NCBI GenBank assembly: GCA_914767715.1
Contig: OU612072.1
Span: 23,252,001-23,312,000 of the forward strand
From: Membranipora membranacea
Lineage: Eukaryota; Bryozoa; Gymnolaemata; Cheilostomatida; Membraniporidae
Reading direction: 5' to 3'
Length of the DNA stretch: 60,000 nucleotides
Made by a program: the position numbers and the translations under genes
Shown here: piece by piece, positions 25,742 through 40,000 of the stretch
Numbering within the stretch: the first letter of the stretch is position 1
Layout: each line of letters starts with the position of its first letter
The notes under the pieces: generated by a model
The model's database searches: none
Seen by the model: only the letters and a program-made list of their open reading frames with translations
Told to the model about the DNA's origin: nothing

Positions 25742-26674
25742 TTGAAAAAAATCCTTATGAATCCAGGGGGTGACATCGTCAGTTTGCAAGTTGTTGATGA
25801 TAGACTTGTATGTCTCACTCTTAATGGGATTATCTCAGTTTACACCTTAGATGGGAAGAAGCAGGAGTCCTGGGCTCACCCCAGTTTGGATTCATTTTGG
25901 GGCAATCCACTTGTTGCATTAACAAATGGCAACATTGCTTTAGCCAGTTTTTAAGCTAACAAAGTCATCATCTATACAATGAAAGGACAGATCATTAAAG
26001 AAATAACCACTAATAACAGATACAATGAGCAAGCATGAAGCAATTACCTTTGTTGTACACCCAGACTTTCTTATCGTATCGGACTATCAAGCATCAACAA
26101 TATCAAAGATCAGTCTTAGTGTAGTCTAAGTGCTCAGACTCCTATACACAGAGAGTTACCTGCACCAGCTATCAAACTCCTTTTGATAGCTGGCGCAGGT
26201 TACTGCGCCTTGGAGTCTGAGCACTTAGACTAGTCTCAGTGATGGACAGCTTGTTTGGACATCTAGAGCCGTACAGAAGCCTCATGGTATGGTTATGTGT
26301 GGGAAAGTTTTTCCTCTGGTGGCCAGCAAGAGCAAGAAGGTCAAGCAGTCAGTGCTTAGCAGCGAAAGGGTAATATTTATATTTTTTGCATTTTCACAAT
26401 TTAAGTGTGATGTACACATGTTTCACAACTACTGACATGTTCTGTATGCACTTTGAAAAGGCTTTCCAGTTGAGTTCAATTATTTTTTTAATGATATAAA
26501 CATTGTGATTTAACATTAACCTTTATTTCGTTGACAGGTGAACTTTTATCAGTACTTACTGATGATGTACCGTGCACAAATGAGTCATTTGTGCCCAGCC
26601 TAGAAGGGGACATTCTGGCCATGCCACGAGCCAGCGAGTGGAGAGTCCTGTTCTACAAACTGACCTTTGACTGA
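25742..26674 (+). pseudogene. Beta-propeller gene remnant interrupted by a MITE
   Basis: The translation shows propeller-like repeats (VCLTLNGIISVYTLDGK, then NKVIIYTMKGQIIKEI, then FLIVSDYQASTISKI and DGQLVWTS...KPHGM), as in NHL or YVTN-type blades. The frame is broken by an in-frame TAA at 25952, a frameshift near 26030 and a 107-bp palindromic element at 26124-26230 inside the coding stretch. A likely last exon follows at about 26540-26674, ending RVLFYKLTFD and TGA, but it does not join in frame with the block before it. I take this as a decayed gene. Its relation to the NHL genes in the window is possible but not shown. The 5' part was not found. Confidence 0.5.
26124..26230. mobile_element. 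Palindromic MITE, 107 bp, flanked by TA
   Basis: The ends are an exact 19-bp inverted repeat (GTCTAAGTGCTCAGACTCC and its complement). Inside, a second palindrome (GTTACCTGCACCAGCTATC with one mismatch) leaves almost no loop, so the whole unit can fold back. TA dinucleotides at 26122-26123 and 26231-26232 fit a Tc1/mariner-type target duplication. It splits a beta-propeller reading frame, which shows it is an insertion. Confidence 0.8.
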
Positions 26675-26895
26675 TGGGATTGTGTTGGCAACAATGGTCC
26701 GGACAACCCAGGAAATGACACAAATGACTGTGGTGTTATCAAAAAGTGATTTCTAGCAATATTTATTTGATTGCCAAATTTGAAACTGTCTTGTCAAAAC
26801 GATGATGATGGAGTGTTGTCACTAAAATGTGTGTAATAAGCAATATTTCAATGGTTAGTCTCTGTATTTGCAAATGTATAAGTAAATTAAAATTG

Positions 26896-30299
<3,404 letters not shown>

Positions 30300-30922
30300 C
30301 TTGCTATAAATTGTCTGTAAAGTAGAATGTTAAATAATAATACTCCATGTTGGTATTGGCCATCTTGCTTTTCATGCAGACCATGCAAGAAATCCTGTGA
30401 ACATTGATTGTGACGGAGTCGTTTTTGGTAACAACATCTGGCCCAGTATCAACAGATTTTCACTAAAAGGGAACAAAAAGGAACTATTTTGTATACATTT
30501 TTACTATCCAATCACAACCCTCAGTGAATATCAGTTGAAACTGGGCCACAAGCTGTTTATAAAATTAGAGCAGTATTCTAAATTAAACTGAGAGCTCTAA
30601 AATGCCACAACAAACCTGAATCCATCACAATCAAGCGCGAATTGCTATAGAAGCAGCTATAATGTCCATATGACTGTAAAATAACTTTATGTCTTGATGT
30701 GTAATGTTCTGTATATGAGCAGCGAAACAAGCAAATACACAAAAACTGGAGGGGTATTTTTATTTTTAACTTCATCATAAATAATGTGAAAGTTCCCTGG
30801 GAATGGACCGAGCGGCACAGAGTTTTAATAAAGAATAAACGTGACAGTGGAAGCTTCGGATAGCAGGCTCATAATAACTTCCCAACTTGGCCTTTACTCC
30901 CAAGAAAAAACAGTAAGCAGTT

Positions 30923-31179
30923 ATGGAGAACAGTCATTTTGATGTAGATGAGGTTAACCAGGGTCAACTGCATTCGGAGTTGCAGGTAAGCATGATGTTT
31001 TTGCCAGCGGCCTATTAGTGGAGGGGTAGCAACCCACAACAAGATAATATGTGGCTTAAACCTCTTGTGAAACAGCAGAGTTGAATATTATTACCACTTA
31101 TTTCTCCCAGGCAAGCACCAATGATAAATTGATTGTTGAGGCAAGTCGGAATGTCTCGCAGATGGGTTTGTTGCAATAA
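30923..31179 (+). CDS. Possible two-exon gene for a 43-residue protein
   Basis: ATG at 30923 opens 21 codons ending in CAG before a consensus donor (GTAAGC) at 30986. A pyrimidine-rich stretch and AG at 31109-31110 lead into 22 more codons and TAA at 31177-31179, with the phase kept. The predicted protein is acidic and hydrophilic, probably helical, with no signal peptide or membrane segment. No family is recognised. The ATG lies 623 bases from the TRMT61A start on the other strand, so a shared promoter is possible. A jockey-like LINE fragment begins less than 1 kb downstream, so the model could also be the 5' end of a longer gene that was disrupted. Confidence 0.35.
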
Positions 31180-31869
31180 ATGTTACTGTTTCAATTAATG
31201 TTCAGTTGTGAATTGCCTGTTACCTGAGTTTCAAGCTTGTGAGCCAGTGGGTTACATAGGATCACTAAAAACCGAAATGTTCATATTCTTGGGCTTGTAT
31301 ATAATGCATCATCACAATATAGGCTTACTGTAGGCCTCACATGCTTTCTGTAATTGGAGTAGTCCAGTAGTCTAGCCTCAACCACTAGACTTGCATCAAC
31401 TACAGAAAGCCTGTGATAGGTGCCTACTACTACTATTTACCTGCAAATTTACCTGAGATCTTCTTAGTCTCTAGCACCAGCTCCAAAAGCTGTGACTTCA
31501 GAAACCGGGTTCTCCAAAATCGGTTTATCGTTCCAGGTCAAAACATCATTTCATAGGAACAGAACAGCTAATGCTAAATGCCAGGAGGTTTGAGGAGTAG
31601 GTGATCAAGAGCAAGGAAATTCCTTTCCCTCGAAGCTGGCATAAAGAATGATCAGCGTTGATGATCAGTGATAGACAAGTGGATGGAAATATTTCTCAGG
31701 GTGCCTGGGCACAGATGAGTGGGTGGCACGGCTGATGTATTTGCCGAGCACAGCAGGGTTGTTGTGGTGGTAATCACTATGAGACATTCAAGGGTCTTTC
31801 TTGTCTGCGTTGTATGAGAGTTGGAATGTTAAGTTTCTGGAGGAGACCTGTAAAGTGCTGGTATAATTA

Positions 31870-32750
31870 TCAGTCCTCCGAATTCCGCATATCATTCTCG
31901 AAGCTTGTGCTGCACAGCCTCAAGTTGGTTGGTGTTTGTGGCAGAGTCACAGGAAGAGTATTATAGCACTAGGCGGACGAGATGTTGGAATGCGGTTTGT
32001 TTCACATCTTGTGATTTGGTGCGTACATTACGGCCAATGAAACCCAGTGTCGAGTTAGCCTTGGCGGTTATCTTGTTGAGATGATGGCGCCAAGTAAGTT
32101 TTGGTCTATTGTAATAGCAGGTAGATGATTGTGTCAGCACGTGGGATTTGTGTGTCATTAAGATGAAGCGGCTGATTGTCAGGTTGGTGTTTGCGGGAGA
32201 AAGTGATGTGCTGGCACTTACTTGGATGGAAATGCATCTCCCATGTTGACTCTCAGGCTTCTAGTTGTCCGAGGTCTTGCTTGAGGGTGTGGTGTTGGTC
32301 AGTTGTGCTGTAGACTATGGTGTCTCCAGCAAACAATCTTACGGTGGAGTGGATCTCAGGGAGACCATTTTTGTAGAACAGAAATAAAACCGGGAACCCT
32401 GGGGCACTCAAGATGTCACGGCTGCTTCTGTTGACTGTTCTCCATCTACTAGTATCCTCTGGCTGCGCATTGATAGGAAATCCTCGATCCAGGATACAAC
32501 TTGGAAGTTTATCCCAGACTGCTAGTTTGTACAGGAGTTTGTTGTGATCAAATCAATCGAATGCTTTAGAAAAGTCGAGAACACATCCCTCGATCTCTTT
32601 TCCCTAGTCTAATGCATTGGTGATAACTGCAGTCAGTTTTATCAACTGTTGCTCACATCCGTGGTTGGCTCTGAAGCCGTGCTGGTTGCAGTTGAAAATC
32701 TTATGCTGCTCGGTGTATGGCAATAGTTGGTCAGTCAGGAGGTGTTTCAT
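31870..32750 (-). mobile_element. Decayed jockey-like LINE, reverse transcriptase part
   Basis: Read on the minus strand in several frames, the block shows RT motifs in order: Q-H-G-F-R, L-D-F-S-K-A-F-D (first catalytic aspartate), a damaged GVPQG region, R-L-F-A-G-D-T-I-V where F-A-D-D is expected, then the P-S-K-C and W-R-H-H-L-N-K-I-T-A-K-A-N motifs and L-G-F-I-G-R-N. The open piece 31961-32158 covers the last of these. Frameshifts and stops separate the motifs, and the active-site second aspartate box is changed from ADD to AGD, so it cannot be active. Confidence 0.78.
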
Positions 32751-33063
32751 GATTTTGCTAATTATGCATGTTATGCTCACAGTTCAGTAGTTGGAGGCTA
32801 GATATTTACCCCTTCTTGTTTACTGGGCAAACAGATGCTTTTTTTACAAACCTTTGGTCCTTGACAGCTGGAATTGAGTAGTGAGAGGACAAGCTCAGAT
32901 GATGGCTAGTTCTTGCAGTACGTGGGGATTGATTGCATGTGGGCCACATGCCTACTACGACCCATTGTTACATCTTAGGCTTGTACATAGGTATCTTTCT
33001 TATATTATACAAAAGACAACCTACATTGTACTCTTACTTCATTGTAGGTAAAATACTACTTAG

Positions 33064-33111
33064 CCTGTCTTGACAATCATTGTTCTGTGGGATCAAAGCT
33101 TGTCAAGACAG
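33064..33111. repeat. Short inverted-repeat element, TTGTCAAGACAGG family
   Basis: CCTGTCTTGACAA at the left and TTGTCAAGACAGG at the right are exact inverted repeats around a 22-base centre. The same ends recur near 4250-4365, 46670-46733 and 48110, which identifies a dispersed MITE-like family with highly variable middles. Confidence 0.7.
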
Positions 33112-33519
33112 GTAAGTATAGTAATATCATACTACTATAAACTAACCAACAGGCCACTGAGTAGGTTTCTGTGTAGAAGTCCAAAGTTCTTTCGACTACA
33201 CAGACAGCAGGAACACCCCTGGGTCTCTAGCCCCCCTCTAGTCCCCTGGGTTTTGTTCCCATTTTGAAGTTGATTCATGTTGGGCAGGATATGTATCATA
33301 CACAGCGAGCAGATACCCAGGAGGGTATTACACTTACAGAAGAGTAGAATAGTAGACTAGCTGCCCTGTCTGTGGATTGGTTTAACCCAAAATGAGGATG
33401 AATATCTCAAATTTAATTTCAATCCATTTTCACATATCATTCATTCGATTCTTCTCCCTTGTGATAGTCGGTTGTTAGGAACAGGCCAGGGCAGCAAGTT
33501 TTTATTCTTTCAACTCCGA

Positions 33520-33695
33520 CTCAAACAGCTTGTGACCCACACGTCTACTCCGAAAGCTGGGATTTTGGCAATGTTTGACTGCAGTCAAACCAAGGACTAG
33601 GAGTAATAGCGTTACTCCTTGGTCAAACATTGTCAAAATCCCAGGTTTTGGAGTAGACCTGTGTTGTGACCTCTGTTTATACAAATTGGAGCTGA
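33520..33695. repeat. Long palindrome (foldback/MITE) upstream of EHD
   Basis: Arms of about 80 bases pair around 33607: the left arm has TCTACTCC, GGGATTTTGGCAATGTTTGA and CCAAGG, and the right arm has their complements in reverse order with a few mismatches. The left arm carries an extra ten bases (TGCAGTCAAA) that make a smaller palindrome. It ends about 340 bases before the EHD start codon, so it could affect that promoter; this is inference. Confidence 0.75.
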
Positions 33696-34035
33696 CATGT
33701 TCAAGTCAACAACCTATTAGCAAACATGTTGGGAGAACATTCATCATCATCATACGGTTCCCGTTTGAGTAAAATTCCGTGTCTTTTGGTCAGGATCTAT
33801 TATTCTTATTAGTTGTCCCGACTGTCCTCTATTCTGTGTTATAGTTTAGAGAACATTCAAAAGTTGTATTTATTTATTTTCATTCCGTTTTCCCATGCTG
33901 TTTCCTGTTGTCTGTGCATGCGCATATTGCCACTGCCCTTTCCGTTTCCGCTTCAATTCCTCAACAGAGAAAATTTATTCAGGTCGTATTTCATTTTAGC
34001 TCTCTTTGCCATTGAGAGAAGCATAATCATACAGA

Positions 34036-37000
34036 ATGTTTAGCTTCATGAAGAAACAGAAGCCTCCGGAGGTGTATGCCTCCGTCCTGGAAGGACTCAA
34101 ATCTCTATACAAGAAAGGATTATTACCTTTAGAAGATATGTACGACTTTCATGCCTTTCACTCACCAAAACTTGGTGATGCAGATTTTGACAATAAACCT
34201 ATGGTTATGCTTATCGGGCAGTATTCAACTGGTAAAACAACATTCATCAAATATTTACTAGAGAAAGAATTTCCGGGATGTCGGATAGGGCCGGAGCCTA
34301 CAACAGATAGATTTATTGTAGTCATGAATGGTGACAATGATTCTGTGATTCCAGGTTTGTTATTTTCTTTTTTCTTCAATTCTTCTACCTTAATTGTTCA
34401 TAATAAAATACCAAGTAGGGCAGTAAATGTAGCTAGCCTTGATGTGAATCTATTCGTCAAGCAACATATTATGCTGAACCCTATAACCTTGTTGTTCTGA
34501 CACATGCCGTAGCCTGTATCTTATTTAGCTGCCCTGGCTTGTTGTTTTCATAAGAGTCATTCTTCTGTCAATGGTATCCAATGGTCAGAACATTCAGAAC
34601 TAGTACTACCAGCCTTCACTTTCTGCTGACATGATTTTGAATAATCTTAATTTGGTAACAATAACCTTGTTAACAACTGGCTTAGCTTTTCTTTTTAGAA
34701 CTATGGAGCAAGTTCAATTCTAGCTGTTTATTTTGATGTGTTTGATGACCTGACATTTCCATCACTTTATATTTATCTAGGAAACGCCTTGGTAGTAGAT
34801 CCAAAAACGCCATTCAAGCCTTTGTCAAAGTTTGGAAATGCCTTCCTGAACAGATTCCAATGCTCAATTACTCGCTCACCCGTTCTCGAGACTGTCACAT
34901 TAGTCGACACTCCTGGTATTCTAGCCGGAGAGAAGCAGAGAATCGATCGAGGCTATGATTTTACAGAGGTAAGTTTTATGGGCATCTCAGTGGTTGCCCC
35001 TCAGCCAAAGGAATAAACACTTAGGATTATAAGGCTAATGTTTTGGGCCAATTCTGTATTCACAATTTTAGGACATTTGATGGGCGCAACAGTGGTCGCC
35101 CCTCAGTCAAAGGAATATACACATAGGCCTAATGACCATAAGGCTAACGGGGAGGGAAATAAACTCCTATTGCAAACAAATTATAAATAAATCCCATGCG
35201 ATATCCAGGCAAGTTCTCACTCAATTCTAGACTACCTGGGAGCTTCTAAGATGATGATTGCTGGCCATAAGTAGGTTATCAACAATTGTAGCGTATTTTA
35301 GCAGGGTTAGTGCATCGCCAACGCTTCAGTTTGACCCACTAATTAGAAACACCCCCACTTCACTTACTTCCTTCAAAACAAAATCGACGAGGAACGCCCT
35401 TCTCATATTTTTGCCGACAGAATTGATTCCTGACATCGCAGTTGACCCGAGATCACATTATTCCAGCTCATTAGCGATAGCAAAACAATTTTGTGCTGTG
35501 ATACGACAATTATGTTTTGTGAAAAACTGTGAGAGTGTGAAATCTGATGACGATAGTTTTCAACTGGGAATGTCATTGTATAATAATTGATTGAATATGT
35601 CACTTGTTGGCCACATTTGATTGTCATTAGCCTGCAGTAGCTGCGTATGTGAACTTATTCTGTTACCAGAAAGACCTGCTCTAATACTTTTTGTGTTCTG
35701 TTAAATGATGGAATTTTACAGCCATAATTGTTTTGGCAGATTTTTCAAGCTTGCCACCACCCAATATGTCTATCAGTTGTGGACTTTGAGTATCCTTGCC
35801 CAGTCTTGTGTTCAAACGTTGTCTTGTAGCATTCAAATGTAGACCAGTGCAGATATAAAAGAAAGACAACATCCTCAATTCTGAGGATGTTGTAACTCAT
35901 TTGGGAGGCCACCGAGGCCCACCTCAGAGTAACGTCATGTACAACCACCTATCCTTACCTTGAAAATTACCAGTCTGATAATCATTTGCCCTAGTAAATG
36001 ATTGTGGATGAAAACAGTTAGGCCTACATAATGTGGAGGTGGGAGATTAAAAATAGTAGAATAATAAACCCTGTGATGATGAGTCATTAATGTGAGGAGA
36101 TTAATCATCATCAGGTTATCGCAGTCACCCCATGTTGTAATGAGGTCTGCGTTTATTCAATAATTCTACTTCCTAATTGTTGTAGCCTACTGAACGGGCC
36201 GCTGGTCTAATTTAGTCTGGAGTTGGTGCTGCGCAGTGCCCATCAAATGGTCTAATTTAGTCTGGAGTTAGTGCTGCGTAGTGCCCAGCAAATGACTGTG
36301 AACAATTTCATACTGCTCTACTGAAATCACTGGCCATGTTTTGTGAGGGCCTCTTATAATGATGCCAAATGTAAAATTGTAACCAGCTTATCCCAGAGTA
36401 AGGATATATTTGACAAAAAGCTATGCTGAATATGTGTAGGGTTATGTTACAAACTGTTATCTGCCGGTAAGACTCTACTCTAGCTTGTAATATTGAACTC
36501 TCCCTGAGTGTCTGGATTTTGTTTTGCACATACAGGATTCACAGAACATCCTAACTGTTATATAATCATGTAATTGTGATAATTAAATGGTTTACACTCA
36601 ACAGAGTAGTATAAGTTAGGTTTTGTGGTTTATAATATTGGGCTCAATTTGATTTTCGTCTTGATAAGACAGAAAGTTCCTGGTTATCTTTAGCGCTGCC
36701 ATATGAAGTCTATATTTAGGACGATTAGTCTCAGGCTATGTATGACTTCTATTGTTATGTTGGCAAACATAGTTCCGACTGACACCTACTGCAGCAACCC
36801 CAGGCTAACAGCATCGTCAGACAATTTAACAGTTTAGTATTGCTGTAAATACTTGCCATTCCTATTGAAAACTAAATTACAACCCATGGAAATGCCTCAG
36901 AGGAGGGTGGGAAATGGCTTGAACCCAAAGGCAATGATGGCCCATATGACAGACTGGCTATCTATGAATCAATGTTTTATTCTATCGACTCATACTGGGT

Positions 37001-40000
37001 CTGTTTGTGTGGCACAGTCTGAGCTCTAACCACCTAAAACGCTGCAGCTCTATCTGCTTGGTAATAAGTGTGTCATCTTAACGAAACAGTGGTAAAGTTC
37101 TGACCAGCCAAACCAGCACCTTGCTTCGGTAGGAAAAATTGAGGGTTGCAAAGTTATTAGTAAAATATTTGTAATTTAACTTGCTGGTAGGTCTGCGCTC
37201 ATTGATGTGAGATGGCTAATACCTACTGTCCTTGTTTGTGATTATCTTATTTAAGTTTTACCTCAATATTGACCCACTTGACACTGCTATGGTTATGTTA
37301 GCAGTCTATATTAATTCTGTGAACGAAACATCTACTGGCATCCCCCTATGGCCCAAGTCTTCAAGAAAAGTTACCTGCGATAACTAAAGATTCTCATGGC
37401 AATTCTCATTAGCCCTTTCAACCATAGAGCCCCTGAAGAATGATTCCTACCGTAGCCTGTGAAGGAAACTCAGTGCAGTCTGCCAATATGTATTTGTAAC
37501 AACTTTTCTTTGTCTACCATGTAGATTGGTAGAGAAGTCAGTTAGTTAAACAAAGTTCCCATGATGCAGCATTTTGGGATTCCCCAAAAGGTTTGATTCC
37601 AATCAACATCAACTTGCAGTGACATGATTTAAAATCTAACTTTACATTTTTTTGTCTGTTACTTACAGGTGTTAGAATGGTTTGCGGAGAGGGTGGATAG
37701 GATAATTTTACTGTTTGATGCTCACAAGTTGGACATCAGCGATGAGTTCAGACGAGCCATCGAAGCTCTGAAGACTTACGAGGATAAGATCAGAATCATA
37801 CTGAACAAAGCTGACATGATCAACTCACAGCAGCTGATGAGGGTGTACGGAGCTCTCATGTGGTCTCTAGGTAACTATACGCTTACATCATCTCTCCTTT
37901 TTTCTCATACATTTAGAATGGAGAATGGAATCAACCTAGGTAATAATCACATCAGTATACGCTCTAAGTCTATGATTTCATCAGTATACGCTCTAAGTCT
38001 ATGATTCTCCCTGATTATAGGCATATGTACGAGAAAAAAGGGGAGATAATCTAGTTTTTACTACCAACCTGTGGGAAAATTTGAAAGGTACCCAGCGTTT
38101 GAAATACAGTATTTATTGTTCACTCTAAATAATTATGCACAAAACTCTAACAAGGAAATTAGAGGAAGTTGTAATGAGGAAATTTAACCGGACAATCTAA
38201 GCTGTCGTCTACATCATTACCCCTTGTCCCAATATTACTCTCAATTAGGATGTTTTTTGGTAAACTCAATTTAGTAGCAGTGTTGGTAGAACATACACTG
38301 GCCTACTTTGGTCATACAATATGTATGCCTCTCTATATAAGTCAGCTGAGCCGTTATATCCATGTCACAGCTGCTCTGAACTACCCCTAACATAATCAGC
38401 TGCCTTGTAACTGCAGGCTGTCAAAATATCAATAACCTCCTGAGCTTTGAGTTCAGGGTGCCGTCCAACTCATTGTCCCGATCCTGAGGCTAACAAACAC
38501 AGTCTGGGAGGGGTTAATGGTCTGCAGGTCAAACCACTATATTAAATGAAAAATATGTGAAAAGGGCATTGTTCATGACATTCCACAAATGCAATTTAGC
38601 TGAATATTCCCAAGGTTTGGTACACTCTAGCCTTTCCATTATTATCTCTATTTGAAAATTACACTGTGATTTACTTTCACATATACATTATTGTCCTCAT
38701 CGCTCAAATTTTGATTTGGATTGATGGAATTTTTCCTATAAAAGGCTTGACATGAATAATTAAAACACTGAAATATGTTCCCGGAATATCCTTGATGGAA
38801 GATCATTACTTCCAGCCTAATAGGATGAAAGCTGTTGTGAGAGGAAATGAGTAATCGTGTCCAGATCATTCATCTCCCCTTTCTTGATCAATGACTGTGA
38901 CAGATGCTAGGGCAAAGAATAATGTGATTAAAAACTTCCATGGACATTCCCGCTCCACTTTGTATTTCCCATCTCAGATGTCCTACAAAGCTTGGCCTCA
39001 TATTAACTTGCAAGCTATACTGTGTCTGATTACTGGGAGATCTTACAAATACCTGACCTGAATTATTTGCTATTACTACCATAGCCTGCCAATGCTCACC
39101 AGCCCAATGCCATTATGTTTGTAGGTAAAATTCTGAAAACACCAGAGGTTTGCCGAGTGTATATCGGATCGTTCTGGAATCAGCCGCTTCACTTTGACGA
39201 TAACAGGCGACTGTTTGAGCTCGAGGCTACTGACCTGTTCAATGATTTACAGAATCTGCCCAAACACAACACTCTGAGGAAACTAAACGACTTCATACGC
39301 AGAGCCAGACTCGCCAAGGTACAATATTTATGTCTTAAATACTACCCAATGACCAATGCATGTTTTAGTTAGGTAGTTACTTATGATTAACTGTTTTCAG
39401 ATGCACATGATAATAAATTCAATGCTGTTCTTGGTAGGAATAACCGATAGTGGAAAAATTGCTGCATTATGACGGCACAGTCTCCAGGAAGTGCTTGTTT
39501 CTTGTATCGCACCTCCAGTAGACAACTTTATCATGAGTAGCTGCCTGACATGCGTTGGTCTTTGGGGAGTCTTTAAAGCCTTCCTAGATAATGTGGGGTG
39601 TCGAAACTATGGTCGACTTACATCACTCTCCCCCAACAACTGCCCCAAAGCCATGCAATAACTAGTCCTACAGTAGATAAGTTGTTGCATAGATATTCAT
39701 GAAAATATGTATATCAATCATCAACAAATCACAATTAAACATCCTCAATTTAGAAACAAAATAATCAAGATCAGAGGCTGATCGCCCAAACAGCAACAGG
39801 CCATACCTTGAGCTGAGGGCCTGAAATCATTCACTCACCAACAATAACAAACCTGTAAGGTGTATTTAGCTATTTTCCTGGTTTCACCAGCGAAGCTTTC
39901 TGTTGATGTTTGGTTTGTAATCGGGATTTCAAGAAAGGTGCAATCAGTAAAATAAACACAACATCAAGCTAATTATTGTGTTGTGTTGCCATCACTGGTA

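Noticed and set aside
35258-35590. Open frame of 110 codons in EHD intron 2
   Set aside because: No splice signals in phase with EHD, no motif, and low-complexity Ser/Thr composition; probably chance.
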